From positions 18,021,404 to 18,085,403 of the forward strand of contig JAWZYU010000034.1 in the NCBI GenBank assembly GCA_038380435.1: a stretch of DNA of 64,000 nt, in the 5' to 3' direction. The notes under the pieces were generated by a model. That model was not told the origin of the DNA and made no database searches. It worked only from the letters and a program-made list of their open reading frames with translations. How positions within the stretch are numbered: the first letter of the stretch is position 1; every line of letters begins with the position of its first letter. Below are positions 11,438 to 23,385 of this stretch, one piece after another. Origin of the DNA: Ryuthela nishihirai (taxonomy: Eukaryota > Arthropoda > Arachnida > Araneae > Heptathelidae). Both the position numbers and the translations under genes were made by a program.

Positions 11438-13825
11438 CTACGGAGGTCCAACCAGACCGCGCAGTTTAATTCTCCAAGCATATCTGTCCTGAGCTACATC
11501 TGCTGCATCCGGCCACTGCACACCAATTCTAACAAGGTCCTGTTTGACATTGTCTGCCCACCACATCCTAGGTCTCCCCCTCCTTCTGAGGCCTCTAGGC
11601 ACACTGTTCATAACCCTGTTCGCCAATCTATAAGTATCCATACGGGTAACATGGCCAAACCAGCGGGGGTGGCTTAGTCGGTACCGCGCCAGTCTCGTAA
11701 TCTGTAGTTCCCAGGTTCGAATCCCAGCTAGGTCAGCGTTGAGATTTAACTCTGCAAAATTTCCCTGCCCTGCCCACGGTCAGTAGGGGACACCGATGGG
11801 CTTGAAAAGGTCGCCGTCCGTCGGATGGGACGTTAAGCCGTGGCCCCGTGTGCAGGAGAGCTATACCCAGTGCAAGTTAAAGAACACGCTGGATGGCCTT
11901 GACGGGAGGCTACCATCTGTCTCCCAACAGCTGTTCTAGTGGGTCCCCTCCCCCAACTTTCTCTGAGCCTTCGGGGTCCTTGTGGCCTGGCCATTTAGCC
12001 CATGGTGTGCAAAAAAGTGCCGCTCAGAGGTAAAACAATCAAATACAAGCCAAACCAGCGGAGTCTCTCTCTGCACAATATGCTGCTTAAAGGAGGTTGC
12101 AGACTCCTTTGCCTAACCTCATCATTAGTTACAAAGTTAAACCACCTAATACCCAAGATACTGCGTAAGCATCTAGTTTCCTGTTATCTTTTTTACACAG
12201 CGTCCAAGTTTCACTACCATAACTAACCCTAGAAAGAACTAAACTATTATACAGTCTAATTTTAGTCTTTAGGTGTATACGCCTATTTCTCCACAATCTC
12301 CATAGATTCTTAAAAGTCCCGGCAGCAATCCCTATTCGTCTGTTAATATCATGCCGCACATCACCAGTGTCTGTTACATAGCTCCCAAGGTAATTAAACT
12401 GTGACACCTGCTCAAGACTGCAACCATTCAGATGAACTGAAGCACAGCCTGCCTGACCAATTTTCATCACTTTAGTTTTCTCTCTGTTTATAACCAAATC
12501 TACTCTACTACCAGTCTCATCAACAGCTCGAATGAAAGAGTTCATCTCATCAACATCATTTACCAAAAGGGGTAAATCATCAGCATAATCTAAATCAGAA
12601 ATTTTCGTATCTCCAGCCCATTTAAGGCCAAAATCTTTCCCTTCAAGTGAATTTCGCATAACATAATCAATAACCAAACTAAAGAGAAAAGGAGACAAAA
12701 TACACCTTGTCGAACACCAGAAGTAATGCTAAACCAATTGCTACAAGGCTTACCAACTCTCACACACGACTCAGTGTTATTATAGAGCGCTTTCATTATG
12801 TTAACTAACTTGTCTGGTATACCATACGATCTCACAGTCAACCACAAATTATGACGATCAACAGAGTCGAAAGCCTTTCTGAAACTCTAAACATTTCTCA
12901 AGAATCTGCCTAAGTGAAAATATCTGATCTACACATCCCCTACCACTTCTGAACCCACATTGCTCATCACGCAATTGACTGTCAACCAGATTCTTAATTC
13001 TATTAAACACAATCATGGAAAGACTTTACCTGTAACAAAGAGTAGGCTGATACCCCTATAGTTATCACAAGAACTGCGATCACCTTTTTTGAAAATAGGG
13101 ATAATAATGGCTCTGGTAAAATCTTTAGGAACCATGCCTTTATCATAAAAGTTATTCAAAATTTCGGTCATCCAAGTGGTAACTGAAACATTCCCAGCTC
13201 TGAACATTTCTGTAGTAATTTCATATACCCCTAAGGATTGTTGTAGTTTAAGTTTAGAAACAGCCAAAATAACTTCAGATTGTGTTTTAGGACCAACATT
13301 ATAGCCACCAATGCATCTATCATCATTACAAACAATGAGAGTAGAACTAACCACATTGTTTAGAACATCACTGAAATGCTCAGTCCACCTAGCCATGACA
13401 GAATCCTCCCCTTCAATAACCTTACCTTGTTTATCCTGCAATCCTTGTATGCCTGTCCGTTTTTTACCACATGAAACATTAACTATCTGGTACAGCTCTC
13501 TGCTGTTGTGCTGCCTAACTGCTTCCTCAGCTTTGTCAGCTAAGCCATGAAGCCGAAGAATATTATCAGTAGCTAACTGATCCTTTACACGTTTATTAAG
13601 CTCTCTGTAATCCTTTCTATTAGGTCTAGTAAGGTACTGATTAAGGACATTCCTGCAGTTCCTTCTTTCTGAAATAAGCTCAAGTGCCTTATGACTTAAA
13701 TAATTCTGTCTCCTCTGCTCCTTTTTTCCTAAAATTTTTTCCTCTTTTAGGAAAAATTGTCTGTTAGTTTCCAAAAAAGCCTGTTTAAAATGGCCCCATT
13801 CTTCCTCAACTTCAGTAGTAAGCAA
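11438..13825 (-). pseudogene. RTE reverse transcriptase and C-terminus, copy 2, split by a SINE
   Basis: Fragments 13825-13013, 12847-12590, 12698-12129 and, beyond the SINE, 11641-11438 give the order DNYRGISLLFVTGK, SGVRQGVF, LDYADDLPLLV (intact YADD box), VINREKTKVMKIG, FNYLGSYVTDTGD, INRRIGIAAGTFK, SYGSETWTL and the C-terminal GRPRMWWADNVKQDL to a stop at 11438. This domain order is that of RTE/BovB-type polyproteins. At least three frameshifts disrupt it. Confidence 0.88.
11666..12048 (+). mobile_element. tRNA-derived SINE (family 1) inserted in RTE copy 2
   Basis: The head has GGTGGCTTAGTCGGTACCGC (box A-like) and GGTTCGAATCCCAGC (box B). The body matches the other family-1 copies and ends GCCGCTCAGAGGTAAAACAATC. 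A perfect 12-bp target-site duplication, GCCAAACCAGCG, flanks it at 11654-11665 and 12049-12060. The insertion postdates the LINE it interrupts. Confidence 0.93.
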
Positions 13826-13887
13826 ACCATGACTGTCATAATGACTAAGTAACCTATCATGGTAAGCTTTAGCTATAACTGGGTCTT

Positions 13888-14893
13888 TCAGAGATTCAGA
13901 ATTAAAGGCAAATTTTTAAACCTTAACACAACACTTCTTAAGATTACGTTCAAGACACTTTGAACAAGGTAATGGTCAGATCCAATTTCAGCTCCTTTAC
14001 ACAACCTAGTATTGCTAACAGAACTAGCCCATTTGCTGTTAATTAATATATAATTAGTCATATTCTTATGCATCCCATCAGGTGAAACCCATGTGTACTT
14101 ATGTACGGCGCGGTGTTTGTAATAACTGTTAGTTATTCTGAAACCATTGAGTTTACTTACCTGTAGGAGACTATGCCCATTGACATTGCAGCTACCAATA
14201 CCAAAAGGGCCTACAACCCTCCCCAAAGGTCAGAGTCAGTACCAACTTTGGCATTAAAGCCGCCTAGAACAAGGGTAATATCTCCTTTCTTGACAGAATT
14301 CAAAATATCCTGAAGTTGTCCGTAACACCTATCCTTCTCATCCTCATCAGCATCCTCAGTGGGGGCATAACAGCAGAAAACATTCAAGTCTTTAATGCTT
14401 GTCTGAAATTTTGCTGTGACAAACCTTTTTTTTCATTAATGCACTCATATCCTAGAAGAGCATCACTAGCATGTCTGCTGAGCAGCAGACCCACGCCATG
14501 GTGATGCTTTCCATCCTCCCTCCCTGTAAAGAGAAATTTAAAGTTATTTTTAAGTATCTCACCTTTACCTGTCCATCTGGTCTCTTGCAAGCCTAGAATA
14601 TCTAGGTTATAGCGCTGGAATTCCTGCATGAGGACATCAAGAGAATAATCTCTATGTAATATCCTCACGTTCCACGTTCCTGCAGAGAGAAAATGATTGG
14701 TAGGATTTTTAAAGAAATTAGGTTCATTGAGATTGGTAGGGTCAACAATATCAAACAGCCCCCTGATCGCAGGCATGGGGCAAAGACCTGTTCCTCCTCC
14801 GCTAAAGGCTGAAGTCACCGATGCTGGTAGGAACTTCAGGCACCACCTTTTCAAGTGGACCTTTTCAAGAGCATTATGGCCTGCCGGAGACAC
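13888..14893 (-). pseudogene. RTE endonuclease (EEP) domain, copy 2
   Basis: Two frames, 14893-14384 and 14226-13888, carry TWNVRIL, LGLQETRW (catalytic Glu), then across the break FGIGSCNVNGHSLLQ, MTNYILINSKW and EIGSDHYLVQS (the SDH motif that copy 1 has shifted out of frame). The GDFNAKVG region between the two frames is readable on DNA as LVLGGFNAKVG, so the Asp is probably changed to Gly. The domain nicks the DNA target during retrotransposition. Confidence 0.85.
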
Positions 14894-15984
14894 ATTACTC
14901 CAGTTTAGGCTTGACGATGCCCAACTAGCAAGTAAGGTTCAGGTACCTGCGATGGCCTCTGATTAGGATTATCCACCAGCTGATATAAGGTATCCCATGC
15001 CTCTGTTCACTTAGGTTCTGGCAACCTAGAAGCAAGCAGAAAACACAGTGGCAAATTCTCCCTCAACAGAGGCCCACCAGTGCAGTGAGTCCAGGATCCA
15101 TAATCAAACTCAAATCCATAAACAAGTCCAGTATAGTAGGTATAAATGGTCAGCACCAGGACCCTGTGAAGTTGACCACTCAGCAGGTTTGAAAAAAAAA
15201 AGAAAAAAGTGGCCATAGATGACCAGATCAGTAGACCATACTGAACTGGCAGCCCTCCCCTTCCGTTCCCTTCCAAAAGAGAATATCTCTTTTGAAAGGT
15301 ACTAAAGGCTTGCACCACGAGAAGGCTGGTCGGACATTAGGTGCTAGACCTGGTCGGTTCTCTGCATCATTACTAGGGATTGGTACACAGCTCTCCTTCC
15401 AGTTTACGCCTAGCTACCATACAACACATTATTTATTTAATTTGATATAATGTATGATTGCTGGCAGAATGCATTGTCAATTTTTAATTTCGGTTGTTAA
15501 TTGTGCTATATGTGAAACTTCATTCATTAACTACTGTCAGAATTATTTAATTTGATTTTAACATTTAACAAAAATATGTGCGTTTTGCAATAAATTTTGA
15601 CTTAGTGCGTTTTGCAACAAGTGTACTCTGCAAACAAACCAGCATTTTTCAAACCGACCATTGTAATATATTACAAATCGCTGAAATTTTGAACTTTAAA
15701 AATTATAAAGGATTAGAAGGAATCACCTTTTTGAAGAAAGAACCAATCGATGTTATTTTATAGTATAAATAATATTTTCATAATAATTTCGTATAACAAG
15801 ATTTTTTGTTTTAGTACAATGAAACAAGTTAGATAATAAAAGTATAAAAATTTACTTTGGATTAACTGACCATATTAGCTTAGCGTAACGATTTCCTGGT
15901 AAAAATTCAGTTTAAATCCTGATAACCCTTTGAATATATAGAATATAGTTAAAAAAAATAAAAGTGAGAACTAATGTTACGCAC

Positions 15985-16136
15985 CTTACTATGAATTGTC
16001 GGTGTGAAATTCTCTCTCTTGATCGCTTTGATCCAAGCTTCTTTTTGAGAAATATCCTTAGGAAACTGAAATACCTGGACTTTGTGCACATTCCAAAAGT
16101 TCCTTTACACTTTGGCACTACACAAGAACTAGGCAT
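15985..16136 (-). pseudogene. THAP/P-element-like transposase, first exon
   Basis: The ATG at 16136 opens MPSSCVVPKCKGTF, the N-terminal half of a THAP finger (Cys-x4-Cys). After a single frame change near 16075 the sequence continues VFQFPKDISQKEAW and IKRENFTPTIHSK, standard THAP spacing with the conserved Trp and Pro. It ends at a donor site (AAG then GTGCGT). The Cys-x2-His half is found 5.2 kb away at 10810, in phase 0. Exon 1 therefore belongs with the 9090-10810 pseudogene; the frameshift makes it non-functional. Confidence 0.8.
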
Positions 16137-16211
16137 AGCTGAAAACAGTCACAAATAAAAAACTTATCAACTCAACCAGCGTGACTCGATCGAAATTAGA
16201 GCTATTCGAAA

Positions 16212-16420
16212 ATGGCGACTGGAACACCAATGTTCGTGATGACGCAGCTCTTCCGGCAAAGAAGTCCCTTGGCCTTCTCTCTCGGTGGTCACGCCCTGGC
16301 CGGTCGCACCCAACTTTGCACCCAACTGGATGCTGTTTGGAATGCCATACCTCAGGACACCATCAATCATCTGATTGATGGAATGCCAAGATGTCTACAT
16401 GATTGTATAACCTCCTAAAA
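16212..16420 (+). pseudogene. Tc1-like transposase C-terminal remnant (copy B)
   Basis: The frame contains QLDAVWNAIPQDTINHLIDGMPRCLHDCIT, which resembles the last 30 residues of Tc1-like transposases (usual form W-x-x-IP-x-x-x-I-x-x-L-x-x-SMPRR). Only this tail is convincing. The upstream part is shifted or unrelated, and no TIRs were found. Confidence 0.55.
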
Positions 16421-17252
16421 TGGGCCTACTATGTACTGATGAATCTGCAATAAGTGCACGTCTTGATTCTCACTTTATTCTATCATTTGCACAGGACTCT
16501 CGCATAGCTTCCATCCTGTCCATTTGCACAGGATCTACCCTCATAGATTCCGCCCTGTCAGTTTTGGGGGTTTACATCACTTTCTTGAGGGTGTTGTGAT
16601 TTCCACTTTGTAGTGTAACTACTTTTTCATCCCCAGAGTTGGGTTGTTTTACCTCTGAGCGGCTTCATCCCCAGAGTAATGTCACTAAAGAGAAAAGGCA
16701 AATCAGTCCATTTTATACACATGGCGGCGGAAGACAATCGTTAATGGGACGAGTATTTGCTGCATATGATAATGGCTTATTGAAGCACAACCTATGGAGC
16801 AACTCAGGAGACATTCTATCACCTTCTATGCAAGGGATGTCAACCTTCCATACCACATTTGGCATTCAAAGACCCCACCACCACCACCACCACCACCACC
16901 AAATACATATGAGACCCTCACTCATTTATGGAACCTCTAAGTTGAAAATAAGTCTTATGAAGTAGTTTGTGACAAACTAGGAGCTGCAGTAAAAAAATTA
17001 GGAAAATCACAGGTGATGAACATAAAGGACAACTGGATAGGAAATTTAAAACTTCTCTACACTCCTCAAATCTCATGTGGTAATATGAAACAGCTGTCTA
17101 AATTAACCACTTGGTTCTGGTGAGGTATTCATCAAACGATGCCAGTAAACAGCTGAATTGCTTTGGTTGCAAACCCAGCCACACACATACATACTGTATA
17201 TTGCTTGTTATAGGATTAGATAAAGAAACAACAGAATTATCTGGTATATATC
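16421..17252. other. Repeat-flecked spacer
   Basis: No gene is supported. Around 16488-16560 a roughly 40-base phrase beginning CATTTGCACAGGA occurs twice in tandem. A 27-base 3' end of SINE family 1 (- strand) lies at 16637-16664. A CAC/CCA triplet tract at 16874-16900 creates a histidine run in a 108-codon ORF (16639-16965) that I do not consider a gene. Confidence 0.45.
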
Positions 17253-20040
17253 ATCATCATTATCATATCCTCAAGCAGACATGGACTACAGAGTTCCAAC
17301 CACATCATCCAATTTAGTTCTCCAAATAGATCTGTCCTGAGTTCACATTAGAAGGTGGAACCATCTAATGTCCAAAATACTGCGTAAGCATCTAGAATCA
17401 TAGGCATCAAATTTCCTGTTATCATGATTACAAAGGGTCAAAGTTTCACTACCGTAACTAATTCTGGAAATAATCAAACTATTATAGAGCCTAATTTTAG
17501 TTTTAGGGGTATTTCTATATTTTTTTAGGGGTTTTAGGGGACTTTCTCCATATTTTGCATGCATTCTTAAAAGTCCCAGCAGCAATTCCTATTATTCTGT
17601 TTATCTCATGCCGCATATCACCAAAATCTATTGCATAGCTCCCAAGATAATTAAATTGAGATATTTGTTCAAGGGTACAACAATTAATATTAACTGAACC
17701 ACAACCTGCCTGACCAACTATTCTCACTTCAGTTTTCTCTCTGTTTATCACCAAACCTATTTACGCAAGTAAACATACTACCAGTATCATCAACAACTCT
17801 AATGAATGAGTTCATCTCACGAATATCATTTGCTAAAATGGCTAAATCATCAGCAAAATCCAAATAAAAAATTTTCATACCTCTAGATCATTTAAGCCCA
17901 AAATCTTTCGCTTGCAATGAATTTCGCATAACATAATCAATAACCAAATTAAAGTGAAAAGGTAATAAAATGTACTTTTATCGAAAACCGGAAGAAATGC
18001 CAAACCAATGGCTACAAGTCTTACCAACTGTCACACAAGACTCAATGATATTAAGAAAGTTTTCATTACGTTAACTAACCTGTCTGGTATGCCATATGAT
18101 CTGGATCAATCACAAATTTTTACAGTGTACAGATACACAAGCCTTTTTGAAATCAATAAAGCTAGCAACCAAAGTTTTCTGAAACTCTAAACATTTCTCA
18201 AGAATCTGCCTAAGTGAAAATATCTGATCTACACATCCCCTACCACTTCTGAATCCACATTGCTCATCACGCAATTGCCTGTCAACCAGATTCTTAATTC
18301 TATTAAGCACAATCATGCAAAGAACTTTACCTGGAACAGAGAGTAGGCTGATACCCCTATAGTTATCACAAGAACTGCGCTCACTTTTTTAAAAATAGGG
18401 ATAATAATATCTATGGTAAAATCCTTAGGAACCATGCCTTTATCATAAAGGATATTCAAAATTTCAGTCAGCCATGTACTAACAGAAATATTTCCAGCTC
18501 TAAGCATTTCGGTAGTAATTTCATCTACCCCTGGGGATTTTTGCAGGTTAAGTTTAAAAATAGTCAAAATAACTTCAGACTGTAACATAGGACCAACATT
18601 AAAGTCAGTAATGCGTCTGTCATCATTGCAAACAAGGAGGTAAAACTAACCACATTCTTTAGAACTCTACTGAACGTTCAGCCCATCTAACCGTGACAGA
18701 ATCCTTACCTTCTATAACCATACCTTCTTTATTCTCAAGTCTTTATATACGTATCGATTTCTTCCCACACAAAACATTAACTTTCTGGTACAGTTCTCTG
18801 CTGTTGTGCTGTCTAACTGCTTCCTCGGCTTTGTCAAGCCATCAAGCCAAAGATTCTTATCAGCAGCTAACTGATCGTTTACAAGTTTATTAAGCTCCCT
18901 GTAATGTTTTCTATAAGGATTAGTAAGTTATGGATTAAGGACATTCTTACAGTTCTTTCTTTCTGAAATAAGCTCAAGTGCCTTATCACTCAAATAATTC
19001 TGTCTCCTCTGCTCCTTTTTTCCTAAAAGTTGTTTCCCTGTTAGTTTTCATAATCGCCTGTTTAAAATGGTCCCATTCTTCCTCAACTTCAGTAGTAAGC
19101 AAACCATGACTGTCATAATGACTAAGTAACCTATCATGGGTTGTAGCCATTGGTCTAATACGACCATAACTGGGTCTTTCAGAGATTCAGAATTAAAGGC
19201 AAATTTTTAAATCTTAACACAACACTTCTTAAGATTAAGTTGCAAGACACTTTTAACAAGGTAATGGTCACATCCAATTTCAGCTCCCTTACACAACCTA
19301 GTATTGCTAACAGAAGTAGCCCATTTCCTGTTAATTAATATTTAATCAATCAAATTCTTATGCAGCCCATCTGGTGAAATCCATATGTGCTTATGTATAT
19401 CGCGGTGTTTGTAATAAGTGTTAGTTATTCTGAAACCATTGAGTTTACTTACCTGTAGGAGACGTTGCCCATTACCATTGCCGCCACCAATTCCAAAAGG
19501 GCCTATCATCCCTCCTCAAACGTAAGAGTCAGTACCAACTTTGGCATTAAAGTCGCCTAGAACAAGGGTAATAGCTCCTTTCTTGACAGAATTCAAAATA
19601 TCCTGAAGTTGTCCGTAAAACCTGTCCTTCTCATCCTCAGTGGAAACATAACAACAGATAACTTGATAACATTCAAGTCTTCAATGTTTGGCTGAAATTT
19701 AGCTGTAAGAAATCTTTCATTTATGCACTCATATCCTACAAGAGCATCACTGGCTTATCTGCTGAGAAGCAAACCTACGCCTTGAAGGTGCTTCTTATCT
19801 TCCCTCCCTGAAAAGAGAAATTTAAAATTTTTTTAATATGACCTTTATCGGTCCATCTTGCAAGTAGAGAATATCTAAATGATAACGGTGGAATTCTTGT
19901 GTGTGGACCTCAAGAAAATAATTTCTGTTCGGAGTCCTCACATTCGAAGAACTTGTGGAGAGAAAATGGCTAGGAGGATATTTAAAGAAATGATGTTTAT
20001 TCAGAGAGAAAGTGGCGACAATACCAAACATCTCGATTTT
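17253..20040 (-). mobile_element. RTE-type non-LTR retrotransposon, copy 3, heavily decayed
   Basis: The same element as copies 1 and 2 on the - strand, 5' truncated, ending in a TCATCATCATTATCAT tail near 17253. Fragments can be followed in order: 20031-19822 (endonuclease start, LDILYLQ), 19800-19000 (endonuclease remainder and linker, no long frame), 18588-18313 (SPGVDEITTEMLRAGN), 18316-18110 (CGFRSGRGCVDQIF) and 17754-17343 (VINREKTEV, FNYLGSYAID, ISYGSETLTL). The YADD region near 17850 reads as a changed sequence. It lacks the C-terminal GRPRMWW domain and has short insertions, for example near 19140. Confidence 0.85.
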
Positions 20041-20690
20041 TGAATTCTCTTGTTCACCTCATTCCACACCTGAATATTCTCATTTTGAAAAGTGATCAAC
20101 AAAGCTTAGGCATCTCTCTTTGAACTCTTCAGGTTGGTTACCATCCACTGTTGCATCCTGTTGTTGCAGACAACTGGATGCTTTTAACAGCTGAACCGTG
20201 GACGATGGCATGGTTCCACTGCTCCTAATGGTCTCCAGCGAAAGGACAGACATTCATTTCAGCCAGTCCTGCATGCCCTACCTATATATTAAAGGTTAAT
20301 TCCCCCTCCCGCCCCCTGGAGACGCTTCGTTGCTGTAGAGGAGGTATGCTGCACTCTGATTAGAACTTAACATTTTTGCACAGCTGGAGTGCAGGATACC
20401 TTATTTTGACATACTCCAAGTTGGACGTCAACACCACCTGCACTCATACAATAACAAGCGGTGCCATGAGAAGTATTAACTGGTCCCAAAGGAGCATCAA
20501 TGGTGTGAAAACTGCACTCAAGTAAAAGGGAACATTAAGAGTGTCACAATATGTGACACCTACGCATTAGATTGTATAAAAAGAACGCCTGTTGGACTGA
20601 AGCTTCAGGAGCTAAATTTGGGTGAGGAACATCACTGAATACAGTGGGTCAAAGAAGTAAGACAGCATAATAAAAGAGACCGTATTTTTC

Positions 20691-20792
20691 CTCGCTGCCT
20701 TAGTCGAGGCTCACCCAAGATGCCTCTCGCTGCCTTAGTCGAGGCTCACCCAAGATGAATCTTGGGTGAGCCTCGACTAAGGCAGCGAGAGG
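20691..20792. repeat. Direct copy plus perfect 34-bp inverted repeat
   Basis: Arms 20723-20756 and 20759-20792 are exact reverse complements separated by two bases (GA). A third copy of the arm, in direct orientation, lies immediately upstream at 20691-20722. The core word is CTGCCTTAGTCGAGGCTCAC. Confidence 0.95.
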
Positions 20793-22020
20793 AATGCACA
20801 CGTACCTCAAATAACTGAGTAGGTGCTCGAGAATTATTTAAAGTATTAAAAACTCCGTTCATAGTCAAAAGTATACTTGCAACCCCCAAGTGCAAATAGA
20901 GAGAGAGAGATGCCAATAGCCATTATGAAAAGTTGTGCATTGAATTAATGAAGCAGCTAAGTAGCATTTTGCTGTCATGGAGCCCAGGTAGTGCGAGCAA
21001 TAGCAGAAGTCCGATATTCTCGATCAATTTGAAAGAAGAACTTTTCCTAAGGTGCTACTTCCCTTCTCAGAAGAAAAAAGACCTTAGCTGGATAAATTGT
21101 ACTTTTTGTCTGAGCAGCAAGAAACTGGAGAAAACCAGACCTGCACTTTTGAAAAGGACATTGGAAAAGGATATGTGGGCTGCCTGGAACTTGGCTTCTG
21201 GCTCCCCAGATGCGCTACTAATTAACCAACTCTCTTCGTAATCAAAATACACGCAGCATAAGCAAGAGAAAGTACCCCAGCCATTTCACTTAATGCAGTT
21301 CCACCACTGACCCAGTTAATAATATTTCTCTAAATAACTGCCAAGAGGAAGGTGGATACTTCAGGTGGATGGTACCCAACCCTTTTCCCTCTCTGGCAGA
21401 AAAGCTGCGACAGCCTGCCACGTCATCAGTAGTGATTGTTTATCTCACCAAATCATTTGGACTGGATTAGCCTCGTATTGGAGTGCCGTGCACAAGAGAA
21501 CTGTTTCTAAGCTGCAGCTTTCCCTCACAAGTTGTTGAAGAGGGAAAAACTGCCGCGCATGATAAATCAGGTGGCAAACGAATAGAGGCAGCCTGACTCA
21601 GTGTCTTGCTTTGCCTTAATTAACATATTTAACATTTTTAGAGTAGTGTAGAAATCACTTTTTAAGTTCATAGAAGTGTGATATTTTGAAATAATTAGCT
21701 GAAAAAGATTAATTTGGTATTGTCCTAAGCGGAAATGAAACCTATGTCTCCCAGAAATATGCCGAGTATGATTTTGGGAGATGTGGGTTCAAATCAAACT
21801 CAGAACAAAACTTTCCTTTCATTCGAAAGTTGCTATCGTAAAATTTACACTTAAAAAAAGGGGGGGGGGGATTCCATAAATGATTTGATTGTAAGAGTTT
21901 TAAAGTTTTTGAATAAAATGATAGTGCTTCTTTTCCAACATTATTTGTTCTCTGTTTGTACTTTTATCTGTTGTTTGTTTATGAAATAAATTTTGGAGTT
22001 AAACGTAAAATATCTTCCCT

Positions 22021-22088
22021 TTAGAAATTAGTGATCTGGCATCCTTCGTGTCACGTGACACGAAGGTTGCCAGATCACTAATTTCTAA
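22021..22088. repeat. Near-perfect 68-bp palindrome
   Basis: Arms 22021-22054 and 22055-22088 match at 33 of 34 positions with no loop; the centre is GTGTCAC/GTGACAC. It could extrude as a cruciform or come from a template switch. Confidence 0.95.
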
Positions 22089-22159
22089 AAAAATCGTTGC
22101 CAGATATTTTTTCTGAATTCTGTAATCAATCATAGTGTTCGGATACTTTTTTGAGCGAC

Positions 22160-22370
22160 TGTACGTACGGGTATATTGATTCGCAGATCTCAGAAATTTT
22201 GGATAAGATGGGCTCTTTGAGGTCAAGGGTCAGATTTAGATATATACTGGTGCTAGAGGGTTAAAACGTGGTTCCTCTGGGTATTTTGAGCCGCAGATCT
22301 CGGAAATTTTACGAAAATTTGGATGCTGTGTGCCCTTCATGGTCAACGGTCAAATTTGATATACCACAGC
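22160..22370 (+). repeat. Two-unit tandem repeat, period about 102 bp
   Basis: The phrase CGCAGATCTC-A/G-GAAATTTT followed by GGTCAA-x-GGTCA recurs at about 22181 and 22283. The units are diverged, so this is an old duplication. Confidence 0.6.
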
Positions 22371-23225
22371 TGGAGAGCAACCAATTGGTGAACTCAGATA
22401 TGAGAGGAACTTTCGGATCCGGTGTCGTGTTCCCGTGAAATAGGAGTCGGAATGATTGGCTAGAAATCAAGAAGTGCCCCAAATGCACCGATTGATTTCT
22501 AGTAAGGAGATAGAAGAGTTAATCTTTAGGTTGTTAATATTATTATTCGATGAGGAAAAGTAATGGTTTTTCAAAAAGTTTTTCTAAAGTTTCTTTAAAT
22601 TTTCTAAAGTAAAAATTTAGTTTCTTCAAAAATTTTATCTATTGAAAGTTTATATGTATTTGTTTGTATTATCAATAACTTCTTTGATAATATCTATAAG
22701 CAAAATATTTGTCAGAATAAGTTTACTAGAAAAACGGCTAAGAGTTTTTTGAAACAGCCAAAATTTTATAATTATTACGGACGAAATTCCAAAGAATATC
22801 AAATTCCCTAACCTATTTAATTTACTTCCTAGAGAAATAGTTAATTAAAAAAAATTGTGATGTTAAAGAAAAATTATTTCAGTGGTTGATGAAAAAGTGA
22901 TGTTTTCATTTGGAATCTTTTATCATTTTATTGGTTTTCTTTTTTATTTATTCTTTTATTTTCTCCTTCATTTTATGTAATGATACTGATGTAATCTAGA
23001 TCATATCTGTTAAAACCACATACGTACATTCCCGTTGATAAACTTCAGCGTAGTGGGATTTTTTATGTACTATAATTATAGATAATACTTATTGAAATAA
23101 ATTTGAATTTGTGGAAAAAATTTACAATCTTGGGGGATTCATAGCAGACTTGATTGACTTCATTAGTGATACTACTAATATTTGTTACAATAATGTGTGT
23201 CATTACAATAATGTATGTCATTCAG

Positions 23226-23385
23226 TGTGTTCTTCAGAACACACTGGATGACCTTGAAGAGAGGCTATCGTCTGTCTCTTAACAGCTGTTTGAGGAGGAG
23301 TCCTTCCTCAAACTTGGAATCTTTGTGATCTATCCATTTAGCCCATTGTATTGAAAGAAGTGTTCCTCCGAAGTGAAACTATATT
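23226..23385 (+). mobile_element. SINE family 1, degenerate 3' part
   Basis: The sequence from AACACACTGGATGACCTTGA to the TTAGCCCATTG and TTCCTCCGAAGTG phrases aligns with the 3' half of family 1. The tRNA-like head is missing. An 11-bp inverted repeat (CAGTGTGTTCT) marks its left border. Confidence 0.7.

Larger units (their letters stand above)
11415..15420 (-). mobile_element. RTE-type non-LTR retrotransposon, copy 2, nearly full length
   Basis: This is the most complete RTE copy here, about 3.6 kb once the SINE at 11666-12048 is removed. It has a 5' leader (15420-14900), the endonuclease, reverse transcriptase and a C-terminal domain, and ends in a short GAT-repeat tail (ATCATCATCATC on the + strand near 11416), the usual 3' end of RTE elements. 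Frames are broken in many places, so it is inactive. It lies inside the intron of the THAP transposase pseudogene, on the same strand. Confidence 0.9.
10811..15984 (-). other. Intron of the THAP transposase pseudogene, invaded by a LINE
   Basis: The interval runs between a consensus donor (AAG then GTGCGT at 15984-15979) and the acceptor at 10811. Joining the flanks keeps frame and gives SK followed by VCELHFK, as expected inside a THAP finger. About 4 kb of the 5.2-kb interval is RTE copy 2 with its own nested SINE. The remaining parts (10811-11414 and 15421-15984) are AT-rich without ORFs of note. Confidence 0.7.
20041..23219. other. Unassigned sequence with palindromes and a short tandem repeat
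   Basis: I do not recognise any coding family here. The 102-codon ORF at 20933-21241 (+) has no known motif. The stretch holds the palindromes at 20691-20792 and 22021-22088, a GA run near 20898, a G10 run near 21861, and a two-unit tandem repeat of about 102 bp at 22160-22370. Confidence 0.4.

Noticed and set aside
16639..16965. 108-codon ORF with a histidine run
   Set aside because: The histidines come from a CAC triplet repeat, and no other coding evidence exists.
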